Positions 1-6,100 of a stretch of DNA of 7,798 nucleotides are shown here, piece after piece. The position numbers and the translations under genes are program-made. This DNA is from JBBKWX01 sp037969175 (GTDB lineage Bacteria > Bacteroidota > Bacteroidia > AKYH767-A > JBBKVM01). The notes under the pieces are model-generated. The model was not told the DNA's origin, did no database searches, and was given only the letters and a program-made list of their open reading frames with translations. The stretch spans positions 1 through 7,798 of the forward strand of contig JBBKWX010000204.1 in the NCBI GenBank assembly GCA_037969175.1, read 5' to 3'. How positions within the stretch are numbered: the stretch's first letter is position 1; every line of letters begins with the position of its first letter.

Positions 1-770
1 GATATAAATGTGATCAATTTAGATTGATAATCCGTTCTTCCGGATAACCACCACATCCCAATACCTACCCTTTCGCATAAGCTTTGGTCGGCATACAAAT
101 CATTTATTATTGTTGCAGGTACTAGTGTATCCTGATTTATCTCATGAGTTTCAAAAACAATAGGGATATCAGGAAAAGCACCGGAAAATTTATATACGGT
201 CCATTTTGCTGAATCGATCCACTTCTGATCTGTATATCCAACTGCATTGAAATTATTCATGTTGAGGCCATTTAAATGCCCCTCAACTCCATTGGTTGTC
301 ATTTGTGTAACATATACATGAGAAAGAGAAGTGTCCTGAGAAAACTGAATGCCAAGCTCTGCTATAAGTATATCAAGTCGACTCTTAACAACACTGTCCC
401 ACCAAAATGGAAGATCAACAGGACTCCCTCTGAACATAAAAGTTATATAGCCTGCACTTAGGGAATCAACCAGCCAGGCAGGACTCCCAACTGCTCCGCC
501 TAAAATAGCAAGCGAATATTTTAAGCCTGCTGATTTGACTTGATTAATATTGGAATTCAATACACTAAAATCAAAAACACCCGGCGAAGTTTCAATTTCT
601 GACCATCTCTTTGAAATCAAAACACCCCTTGCTTCAGGATGAGACATAACTGAAGATTGAAAGCCATTTGTTCCGGCAAAACATCCTCTGGGCTTATTAA
701 TGGTTTGTGCACTTACATTAATTAGAAATGCTAAGCCATATATCAAAAACAGAATTAATTTCTTAGTCAT
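1..770 (-). CDS. Secreted TIM-barrel glycosidase-like protein, C-terminus cut by window edge
   Basis: The reading frame starts with ATG at 770 and stays open to the left edge, giving 256 residues with no stop, so the C-terminus is missing. Residues 1-22 form a signal peptide (MTKKL, a hydrophobic core, then VSAQ before TIN). The mature part looks like a (beta/alpha)8 barrel of the glycoside hydrolase type. Around residues 55-72 it reads KRWSEIET..GVFDFSVLN, the W-x-x-I-E...G-x-F-D-F pattern found near the start of many clan GH-A-like barrels. Residues 84-91 (KYSLAILG) fit strand 2. HVYVTQM at 151-157 leads to Glu163 in NGVEGH, which is where strand-4 acid/base residues usually lie. Glu207 and Glu210 (VFETHE) and MWWL at 239-242 are further candidate active-site residues. 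It is a diverged tandem copy of the gene at 808-2148, 37 bases downstream of it, so the two are probably co-transcribed. By analogy it probably ends in a T9SS sorting domain outside the window. The substrate is unknown, and the glycosidase assignment is inferred from fold-like motifs only. Confidence 0.8.
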   Translation of the reverse strand, partial: MTKKLILFLIYGLAFLINVSAQTINKPRGCFAGTNGFQSSVMSHPEARGVLISKRWSEIETSPGVFDFSVLNSNINQVKSAGLKYSLAILGGAVGSPAWLVDSLSAGYITFMFRGSPVDLPFWWDSVVKSRLDILIAELGIQFSQDTSLSHVYVTQMTTNGVEGHLNGLNMNNFNAVGYTDQKWIDSAKWTVYKFSGAFPDIPIVFETHEINQDTLVPATIINDLYADQSLCERVGIGMWWLSGRTDYQSKLITFI

Positions 771-807
771 AATATACATCAGTTCGTATGCTCCAAGTTA
801 ATTTATG

Positions 808-2148
808 TTATTTCCTTATGACTACTTTATTATATGAAACTCTACCCGAAATATCTATTGATTTCGAAATATATATCCCACTTGGAAAAGAGGAAAGATC
901 AATATTTACTGAAGTAGAATTTAGATCAAGATATTCAAACATTTTTGCTCCTGAAATTGTGTGAATTTCCACTGACTTTAAATCAATTATATTTTTGATT
1001 ATAAATTTACCGTAAGTAGGATTAGGATATAAGTTACTGAAATTAGCATTTATATTGTCAATATTTAGTGGAATTTGTCCACAAAGAATTTGCAATGTAT
1101 CATGCCATTCTTGAAACAGATTATTATACCCGGCCCAATCTAAATCTTGAACCCAAATTTCAAAGTAAGTACTATTAAAGCTGGATAGCCCATATTGCAT
1201 AGCTACATCAGGGCCGGTTGTATTACTAACACAAGGATTTGTCTGAACTGCATGAGATGGAGAAGGGTTACGCCAACTACTTAGCATTTGAAACATAGTA
1301 AACGTGGTGTCTTTTTGAGGATAAATATATGCTGAACCGGTATTAGGTGTAGAACAAGCTAATTGTTCATTTAAATATCCCAAAGTTGGAGCTGCTCCGG
1401 AATTGAAATTTCCATTCAGTTCGTCAAGCAGAAATGTTGTTAGGTCAGGAGAAGTTATACTATCATTTATTCGAAGTACACCTATGTATTTATATTGATC
1501 AGGAAATTTGCTGATATATTGTTGAGTCGTATTGATAAAAGTATTCGCAATAAGTGATCGGGAATAGCCGGGAATTTTTGCAATAGAACCCAGTGGATCC
1601 CTAAGCCCTCCGACCCCGATAACTTGCACAGCTACTTGTTTTAAGACTGGATGATCTCGCAATGGGAGCATTGTTTGAGAATCTGTATCAAAAACAAGAT
1701 GCGATGATATAGAATTAAGGAAATTTATTTGTCGGGAGATTGCAATAGTATCCCAAGGCACTGCTGTTTCTGTTGTGTCATTACCTAAAGGGCTAACATT
1801 TAAATAAGTTTCAACGTTTGGGTCCTTAAGTAAATAGGAGGGAACGGTACTACATAATATTAGCAAGGTCATTTTTTGATTATATCCTTGCAGAGTTTGA
1901 ACAGCCTGATCGATCACCGAATAATCAAAGGTGTCTTTTCCTGTTTCAATTTGCTCCCACCTCATTAATAACAAGTGACCATCAACAAAAGGATAGTTTC
2001 TTATAGCAGCTAAATATTGCCCCGGCTGTGCAGCGCCTTTCGTATAAATCCCACAGGGTCTGTTAGGATTTATGGTTTGACCCATTGTTTTATTTGATAG
2101 TATTCCTGATAAGATTGTGATACTAATAACAAGAAATAGTTTCTTCAT
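808..2148 (-). CDS. Secreted TIM-barrel glycosidase-like protein with T9SS C-terminal sorting domain
   Basis: This 446-residue protein has three parts. Residues 1-24 are a signal peptide (MKKLFLVISI..., cleavage after MGQ). Residues about 28-356 are a barrel-like domain. Residues about 372-446 are a type A T9SS sorting domain, with YPNPTYGKFIIKN at 374-386, VEIHTISG at 393-400, FPSGIYI at 421-427 and a basic KVVIRK end. The product should therefore be exported by the Sec and type IX systems and released or anchored at the cell surface. The N-terminal part shows RWEQIETGKDTFDYSVID (63-80), matching RW.EIET...FDFSVLN in the downstream paralogue. Where the paralogue has NGVEGH, this protein has IGVGGL (177-182), so the glutamate is lost. 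FEIW at 329-332 may be a late strand. It could be an inactive carbohydrate-binding or otherwise repurposed barrel. ATG start at 2148, no Shine-Dalgarno. It is the first gene of the pair, with a possible promoter at 2175-2182. Confidence 0.88.
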   Translation of the reverse strand: MKKLFLVISITILSGILSNKTMGQTINPNRPCGIYTKGAAQPGQYLAAIRNYPFVDGHLLLMRWEQIETGKDTFDYSVIDQAVQTLQGYNQKMTLLILCSTVPSYLLKDPNVETYLNVSPLGNDTTETAVPWDTIAISRQINFLNSISSHLVFDTDSQTMLPLRDHPVLKQVAVQVIGVGGLRDPLGSIAKIPGYSRSLIANTFINTTQQYISKFPDQYKYIGVLRINDSITSPDLTTFLLDELNGNFNSGAAPTLGYLNEQLACSTPNTGSAYIYPQKDTTFTMFQMLSSWRNPSPSHAVQTNPCVSNTTGPDVAMQYGLSSFNSTYFEIWVQDLDWAGYNNLFQEWHDTLQILCGQIPLNIDNINANFSNLYPNPTYGKFIIKNIIDLKSVEIHTISGAKMFEYLDLNSTSVNIDLSSFPSGIYISKSIDISGRVSYNKVVIRK

Positions 2149-2170
2149 GAATCGATAATATATATACTTA

Positions 2171-2194
2171 GATTCAAAAAGAGAGTTAGGGTTT
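2171..2194. repeat. Promoter-region repeat, copy 1 of 2
   Basis: These 24 bases match 4761-4784 at 22 positions in the same orientation. The core on the plus strand is AGAGTTAGGGTTT preceded by a run CAAAAA; the differences are at the fourth and eleventh bases. Both copies lie just upstream of a minus-strand ATG (22 bases here, 32 at the other copy). This suggests a shared promoter and upstream recognition element rather than a mobile repeat. Confidence 0.7.
2175..2182 (-). promoter_or_regulatory. Possible -7 box upstream of the secreted barrel genes
   Basis: On the minus strand this reads TCTTTTTG, one base off the Bacteroidota TAnnTTTG -7 consensus, 26 bases before the ATG at 2148. No TTG is found at the expected -33 distance. 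The main support is that it sits in a 24-base block nearly identical to the block holding the perfect -7 box upstream of the oxidoreductase gene. Nothing else in the 238-base gap 2149-2386 is convincing: no terminator with a clear GC stem and no open frame. Confidence 0.35.
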
Positions 2195-2386
2195 AGTTTC
2201 TTTCTGAATTAATTTATTCGTTTTACTCCGGCTATTTAGAGTGCTCCAAACTAAACATAAACAGGGATTAAAGCAATAGGGTAGGTCTTGTTCCGGTTGA
2301 ATGATCTTTTAAGAAGCGTTTATCAGGGATTTTATAAGCCTGTGAAAACTTTAAAGATTTTGATTTTTAGTATGAAACAAATATTT

Positions 2387-3241
2387 CTATTTCAACGCTT
2401 TCAATAAAGTATCAGCTGCCAACTTCCCTAATTCATTCGAAGCTAAAGGGCTTGCACCTGTTATTAATTTTCTATCCAAGACAACAGTTTTATCTGACTT
2501 GGTGTTCTCGATTTTAGCGCCTAAGCTCTTTAGTTTTTCACTCAACCCCCAAGGCATTTGTCCCGGTAAATACCCAATCATTGGCGTCATCTTATCTACT
2601 GAATCAGGGAATACTGCCATTTTGTATCCTTCATAAAGAAATTTCTTATTGTTGAGTGTGGTCGTTAATAATGAGCCCGGTCCGTGACACAGTGTTATCG
2701 TAAATAAATCGTTTTCATGAGCCCAATTTAATATTTCTCCAACGTTTTTGTCTTCGGGGATACCTAACATCGCACCATGCCCACCCGGCACAAACACAGC
2801 TGCGTAAGATGCTGATTCTGCAAACGAATTATCCACAAAATCTTGTAGTTTTTTTGGTTGCTCAAAATTGGATTTGTATTCCTTGTATATAGCTGTTACA
2901 TGTTCATCTTTTTCCGGAAAGGCCCACATTTCAAATACTACAGGTTTACCGCTTGGTGTGACTATGTCAAAATCAAACCCGGCATTTTTAAGATGCAGCA
3001 TCGGTACTAAGGCTTCTACCGGATGATTTCCTGTAGAAAACAATTTACCATTCTGCATTTTCATGTTTTTTTGCTCTGTGAAAATTACAAGAATCTTAGA
3101 CTTTTTACCATGGTATTTCGGATATGAAATATTTTCGAAATCCGTAGTTTGAACTGTACCTAATTTTAAGGCAAGTTTTGATGGACTATATGACCCATCG
3201 GACTCTAGTTTTGGTGCAATTCCTAATAATTTACGTAGCAT
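2387..3241 (-). CDS. hchA: Hsp31/HchA-type DJ-1/PfpI family protein (glyoxalase III / deglycase-like)
   Basis: This 284-residue protein is the same length as E. coli Hsp31 (283). Family members are holding chaperones and cofactor-free glyoxalase III enzymes that convert methylglyoxal to lactate; a protein deglycase role has also been reported. Motifs in order: FSTGNHPVEALVP (68-80) with Glu76 at the conserved active-site acid, FVPGGHGAMLG (150-160), TLCHGPGSLL (183-192) with the nucleophile elbow Cys185-His186, FPDSVDKMTPMIGYLPG (211-227) with Asp213 completing the triad, and TGASPLASNELGKLA (261-275). From the remembered E. coli sequence, the zinc ligands His86, Glu91 and His123 align with Lys85, Asp90 and Tyr122, so the metal site looks changed. 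No signal peptide is present, so it is cytoplasmic. It is the last gene of the run with doxX and the oxidoreductase, 59 bases after doxX, and that gap holds a 9-bp inverted repeat. Confidence 0.92.
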   Translation of the reverse strand: MLRKLLGIAPKLESDGSYSPSKLALKLGTVQTTDFENISYPKYHGKKSKILVIFTEQKNMKMQNGKLFSTGNHPVEALVPMLHLKNAGFDFDIVTPSGKPVVFEMWAFPEKDEHVTAIYKEYKSNFEQPKKLQDFVDNSFAESASYAAVFVPGGHGAMLGIPEDKNVGEILNWAHENDLFTITLCHGPGSLLTTTLNNKKFLYEGYKMAVFPDSVDKMTPMIGYLPGQMPWGLSEKLKSLGAKIENTKSDKTVVLDRKLITGASPLASNELGKLAADTLLKALK

Positions 3242-3265
3242 AATTTGAATTTTAGTTTTTGAAAT

Positions 3266-3290
3266 AATTGTATAATGGTAGTATACAATT
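3266..3290. repeat. Perfect 9-bp inverted repeat before hchA
   Basis: The arms AATTGTATA (3266-3274) and TATACAATT (3282-3290) are exact reverse complements separated by seven bases. They lie in the 59-base gap between doxX and hchA, 25 bases before the hchA ATG. The arms are AT-rich with no T-run after them, so a terminator is unlikely. A dimeric-repressor operator or a leader hairpin is more plausible. On the minus strand a TTG next to the outer arm is followed 19 bases later by TATTTCAA, only a weak resemblance to a -7 box, so an internal promoter is possible but not shown. Confidence 0.6.
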
Positions 3291-3300
3291 TTGATTTGTT

Positions 3301-3726
3301 TTATTTATTTGATCTTGTTCTCCAGTCTTTCCAAGCGCCGGAAGACCATAATGCCCAAACTATAAGTACAGGTTGAAAGAACAAACGGATTAATCTGGCT
3401 CTATCAGAATTTAATGCACCAAAAGCATCTTTGCCATCAAGGTATTGGGAAATATTGCCGGGAAATATCAAAACAAAAAATATTGCCAATGCCCAACCAA
3501 AATGAACTCGTCTATTTTTCCATAAAGCTAATCCCAGACCCAATGCAATTTCTACAATGCCTGAAAGTACGACTACTAAATCTTTACTGAACGGAACCCA
3601 ATCAGGTACTTGTGCCTGAAAGTCTATTCGATTAAACGTTAAGTGACTATAGCCGGTGTAAATCATAAAGACCGCCAGGATAATTCTGAATGCATTTTGA
3701 GTTACTGTTGTTTTATTGTTATTCAT
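3301..3726 (-). CDS. DoxX-family inner-membrane protein
   Basis: This is a 141-residue protein with four predicted membrane helices, at about 11-27, 48-67, 74-92 and 110-128, a usual layout and length for small DoxX-like proteins. Family-like features are TGYSHL early (24-29), a conserved proline-rich loop PDWVPF (41-46), LSGIVEIALGLGLAL (54-68), and FPGN (88-91) at the end of helix three. The biochemical role of such proteins is poorly defined. They often accompany redox enzymes and are linked to quinone or thiol redox homeostasis. The gene starts 18 bases after the oxidoreductase stop and so is almost certainly in the same transcript. ATG start at 3726, preceded by an A/T-rich leader without Shine-Dalgarno. 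Confidence 0.85.
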   Translation of the reverse strand: MNNNKTTVTQNAFRIILAVFMIYTGYSHLTFNRIDFQAQVPDWVPFSKDLVVVLSGIVEIALGLGLALWKNRRVHFGWALAIFFVLIFPGNISQYLDGKDAFGALNSDRARLIRLFFQPVLIVWALWSSGAWKDWRTRSNK

Positions 3727-3744
3727 ATTTATTTTGATGAATTC

Positions 3745-4728
3745 TTAGCTCAGCTTGATCACTATTTTACCTTTTGCTCTTCCTGTTGCAAGGTGTGTTA
3801 ATGCAGAAATACTATCGGCGAAAGGATAGACTTTATCAATGATGGGCTTGATCTTCTCATCTTCAACTAAAGTCTTAATTTCACTTAAATGTGCTCCATT
3901 AGGATGCATGAAAATATATTTATACTTCGCTTCTTTAGCATTACATAGCTGTGTTAATTCTTCCGGCAGTTTGTAGTCTGCCATTCCGAACATTTTCGCA
4001 CTTTCTTCATCTAAAGGTCCTGCAATACTTATCACTTTTCCGCCTTGCTTTATAACTTCGAAAGCTTCCAGTGTATAGTTTTTACCCAATGTATCTAACA
4101 CGATATCTGCATCTTTTACAATTGTCTTATAGTCCTCCGTCTTGTAATCAATTACCCTGTCAGCTCCAAGCTCTTTTACCCAGTTTACATTGTCAGTACT
4201 TGTGGTTGTATAAACATAAGCTCCTTTTGATTTGGCATACTGAATAGCGATGCTGCCTACACCGCCGGAACCTGCGTGTATAAGTACTTTATCATTTTCC
4301 TTTATACCTGCATATTCCAAAGATTGTAAAGCTGTAAGTCCTGCTAGAGGTAAACCTGCAGCCTCTTCAAATGTGATGTTTCCCGGTTTCTTTGCTACAG
4401 ACATGCTATTTACAGTAACAAATTCTGCTAATGCGCCCATTTGTTCCTGAGGTACCCTGGAATAAACCAGGTCTCCAATTTCGAATTCGTTTACTTGATC
4501 ACCTTTTTCAATTACAATTCCACTAACATCATATGATAGAGTACTAGGAAGTGGAATAGGAATTATGCTTTGCAAGTTTCCTTTTATAATGGCTGTGTCA
4601 ATAGGGTTGATGGCAGCAGCCTTTACTTCGACCAGTACATCATTCGCTTGTATATTTGGCTTGCTAACTTCCTTAAATGCCAAACTATCTTTGATCTCTC
4701 CGTATTGTACGAGTTGTAATGCTTTCAT
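3745..4728 (-). CDS. Zinc-independent NADP-dependent oxidoreductase of the MDR superfamily (quinone oxidoreductase type)
   Basis: This 327-residue enzyme of the medium-chain dehydrogenase/reductase superfamily is close to Qor and related alkenal/quinone reductases in length and layout. Residues 1-120 form the GroES-like substrate domain, with VKAAAINPID (35-44), the usual quinone-reductase signature, and GDLVYS (85-90). The Rossmann domain follows, with the nucleotide-binding loop HAGSGGVGSIAIQYAK at 151-166, then TTTS at 174-177 and LGADRVIDY at 187-195. IVIKLS closes the C-terminus. There is no cysteine cluster for structural zinc (the only Cys is 262), so it is a zinc-independent member. 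The expected reaction is NADPH-dependent reduction of quinones or alpha,beta-unsaturated carbonyls in the cytoplasm; the true substrate is not visible. It is first in the run with doxX and hchA and lies 85 bases downstream of the regulator gene, with its own likely promoter. Confidence 0.93.
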   Translation of the reverse strand: MKALQLVQYGEIKDSLAFKEVSKPNIQANDVLVEVKAAAINPIDTAIIKGNLQSIIPIPLPSTLSYDVSGIVIEKGDQVNEFEIGDLVYSRVPQEQMGALAEFVTVNSMSVAKKPGNITFEEAAGLPLAGLTALQSLEYAGIKENDKVLIHAGSGGVGSIAIQYAKSKGAYVYTTTSTDNVNWVKELGADRVIDYKTEDYKTIVKDADIVLDTLGKNYTLEAFEVIKQGGKVISIAGPLDEESAKMFGMADYKLPEELTQLCNAKEAKYKYIFMHPNGAHLSEIKTLVEDEKIKPIIDKVYPFADSISALTHLATGRAKGKIVIKLS

Positions 4729-4760
4729 ATTTATATCGATTTATTTGTTTTTAATAATTC

Positions 4761-4784
4761 GATACAAAAATAGAGTTAGGGTTT
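4761..4784. repeat. Promoter-region repeat, copy 2 of 2
   Basis: Same element as 2171-2194, with 22 of 24 bases shared. This copy contains the perfect TAnnTTTG box and the adjoining AACCCTAACTCT stretch on the minus strand. No third copy was found by eye in the window. Confidence 0.7.
4765..4772 (-). promoter_or_regulatory. Likely -7 box for the oxidoreductase-doxX-hchA operon
   Basis: The minus strand reads TATTTTTG, a full match to the Bacteroidota TAnnTTTG -7 motif, 36 bases upstream of the ATG at 4728. At the usual -33 spacing (about 4792-4794) there is no TTG; a near-palindrome lies there instead, which may mean the promoter depends on an activator. It lies between the regulator stop and the oxidoreductase start, so it would separate operon control from regulator transcription. 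Confidence 0.5.
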
Positions 4785-4786
4785 CG

Positions 4787-4800
4787 GGATAATATTACCC
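4787..4800. promoter_or_regulatory. Near-palindrome over the -33 position, candidate operator
   Basis: GGATAATATTACCC is a 14-base dyad with one mismatched pair (A opposite C) around a TAATATTA centre. It overlaps where the -33 element of the oxidoreductase promoter should be. It does not match the E. coli CRP (TGTGA-N6-TCACA) or FNR (TTGAT-N4-ATCAA) sites, but Bacteroidota relatives use other sequences. The regulator encoded just upstream is a natural candidate to bind here. Confidence 0.35.
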
Positions 4801-4813
4801 TATGATAAGAAAG

Positions 4814-5389
4814 CTATTTTTTTACTTTTTCAATTCTGATGCGGCTTAAGCTTTCTTGAGTTATACCTAAATATGAAGCGATGTGATAATTGCGTGTATG
4901 CTTTTCTATATCAGGATATTGCTCAAGGAATAAATCATATCTTTCTGAAGCAGATAATTGTAACTGATTTAAAATTCTTTTTTGCAGACTTACCACATGA
5001 CGCTCTAAAATATATCTTTGAAAAGCTTCATATTCAGGAAATAATGTAAGCATCTCTTCAAGATCTTTGGCGTTAAACTCAATGATCGTCGAGTCAGTAA
5101 GGCATTCTATTGTTAATGTAGCTCCTTCATTATTGTGTATAGCGATATAATCACTGATCCACCAATTTTTAATAGCAAATTGTAGTGTATGCTCTCTTCC
5201 ATTTATATCTGTGCAATATGATCTTAGACAGCCGTCTGTAACTAAATAGATCTTGTTTACGGTTTGTCCTTGACGAATTAAGCTTGAGTCTTTAGAAAAA
5301 AATATTTCTTTTGAAATAGAATAAAAATACGCTTCTGCTTTCGCACTTAGATGTATTCGGCTTTTTATTTTATTGATTAATTCTTCCAA
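4814..5389 (-). CDS. Crp/Fnr-family transcriptional regulator
   Basis: This 191-residue regulator is typical in length for the Bacteroidota Crp/Fnr group. Residues about 10-115 form the cyclic-nucleotide-binding-like beta roll, including IRQGQTVNKIYLVTDGCLRSY (38-58), which is the conserved Gly-bearing turn and strand. A dimer helix follows at about 120-145. The C-terminal winged-helix segment YHIASYLGITQESLSRIR spans 168-185. The E. coli cAMP-contact Arg-Ser pair is not recognisable (KNWWISD instead) and no Fnr-type N-terminal cysteine cluster is present, so it probably senses neither cAMP nor oxygen by an Fe-S cluster. The start is TTG at 5389. No in-frame ATG exists upstream before the stop at 5438-5440, and the first internal Met comes far too late (residue 113). 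It sits upstream of the oxidoreductase operon in the same orientation and probably controls it; that link is inferred. Confidence 0.88.
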   Translation of the reverse strand: MEELINKIKSRIHLSAKAEAYFYSISKEIFFSKDSSLIRQGQTVNKIYLVTDGCLRSYCTDINGREHTLQFAIKNWWISDYIAIHNNEGATLTIECLTDSTIIEFNAKDLEEMLTLFPEYEAFQRYILERHVVSLQKRILNQLQLSASERYDLFLEQYPDIEKHTRNYHIASYLGITQESLSRIRIEKVKK

Positions 5390-5434
5390 TTTTAAACTGG
5401 GATTAATGATATTTAAAAGTTCTAAATATATTAG

Positions 5435-5453
5435 ATCTCAAGCTCGGTGAGAT
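5435..5453. repeat. Short inverted repeat upstream of the regulator gene
   Basis: Arms ATCTCA (5435-5440) and TGAGAT (5448-5453) flank seven bases. It lies 46-64 bases upstream of the regulator TTG start and about 86 bases past the lipoprotein stop. It could be a weak terminator for the membrane cluster or an autoregulatory operator. No good U-run follows on the minus strand, so the terminator reading is weak. No clear promoter box for the regulator is visible in 5390-5539. Confidence 0.3.
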
Positions 5454-5539
5454 TAAGCCATTGCCAACACCCAAATTTTTTTTTTGTAATAAATCGGCAC
5501 TCGCAACACTGGGATTTTTTCAGCTTGTTGTAAATTATT

Positions 5540-5746
5540 TTAGAGAGCTTCAATCTTATTCAGCCTTGTCACTAATTGCTCATTTTCAACTTCTAGAGCT
5601 TGGATTCGATTTTCAAGTTTTTTGATCAAGTCTACCGTTTGCTGTGTTTTAGTTTCAATACTCTGTATTCTGACTTCTTTGTTTGGATTCATATTACATC
5701 CCGCCAAGAAGATAGTTAAAGTAGCAATGGAAATTAATTTTTTCAT
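5540..5746 (-). CDS. Small coiled-coil lipoprotein
   Basis: This 68-residue product begins with a lipoprotein signal: MKKLISIATLTIF, then the lipobox LAGC with Cys17 as the predicted lipidated residue. The mature part (about 51 residues) is charged and heptad-like from about residue 26 to the end (IQSIETK..TVDLIKKLENRI, then LEVENEQL..RLNKIEAL), predicting one continuous coiled coil. It therefore resembles short Lpp-like or outer-membrane lipoprotein spacers in architecture, but I recognise no named family. It would sit in the inner leaflet of the outer membrane or the periplasmic face of the inner membrane. It lies 83 bases after the zinc-ribbon gene in the same direction; no promoter box was seen in the gap, so read-through from the SPFH operon is possible. 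ATG start at 5746. Confidence 0.82.
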   Translation of the reverse strand: MKKLISIATLTIFLAGCNMNPNKEVRIQSIETKTQQTVDLIKKLENRIQALEVENEQLVTRLNKIEAL

Positions 5747-5829
5747 GATCCTGATTTATTTTGTCATAAAATCCAGATGTAGGCCATTATAAATTTCCCT
5801 TTAGGCCCGAACATTATATTAAGAAACTA

Positions 5830-6081
5830 TTATTCTTCAACTTTAGTTATTGACCCGCAATATTTACATATGTAAGCATCGTCCTTGATTATTTCTGCAC
5901 AAAGCGGACATTTTTTGGTAATGCCTCTTGATTCCACTGCGGGGAGTAGTAGTATGGCTATGATCAAAGGTGGTAACATGGCACAAAGGAGAAACCATAA
6001 GAGAGCACTGCGTCCCTTGGGTCTGGCCAATGCTGCACCGACCGCTCCGGCAACAGCAATCAGAAGTAAATATCTGATCAT
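5830..6081 (-). CDS. Two-helix membrane protein with C-terminal zinc ribbon
   Basis: This is an 83-residue protein. Helix one spans about residues 3-19 (YLLLIAVAGAVGAALA). A short basic loop RPKGRS follows, then helix two at about 26-48 (ALLWFLLCAMLPPLIIAILLL). The tail is a zinc ribbon with Cys58, Cys61, Cys72 and Cys75 (CPLC...CKYC, a CxxC-10-CxxC spacing) of the type CPxCAExIKxDA.xCxxCG seen in many small bacterial proteins. The function is unknown; the ribbon may mediate protein contacts at the membrane. It starts 19 bases after the SPFH gene stop, so the two are almost certainly co-transcribed and may share a membrane-domain role. ATG start at 6081; a stop-free antisense frame across it is a shadow. 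Confidence 0.85.
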   Translation of the reverse strand: MIRYLLLIAVAGAVGAALARPKGRSALLWFLLCAMLPPLIIAILLLPAVESRGITKKCPLCAEIIKDDAYICKYCGSITKVEE

Positions 6082-6100
6082 CTTTAATTCTTAAAAAAGA

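Noticed and set aside
276..461. Plus-strand frame of 61 codons.
   Set aside because: Lies entirely antisense to the truncated secreted barrel gene, has no signal or family features and poor composition; a shadow frame.
5476..5486. Run of T on the plus strand as a possible terminator.
   Set aside because: No stable stem precedes it on the plus strand and no plus-strand gene needs terminating.
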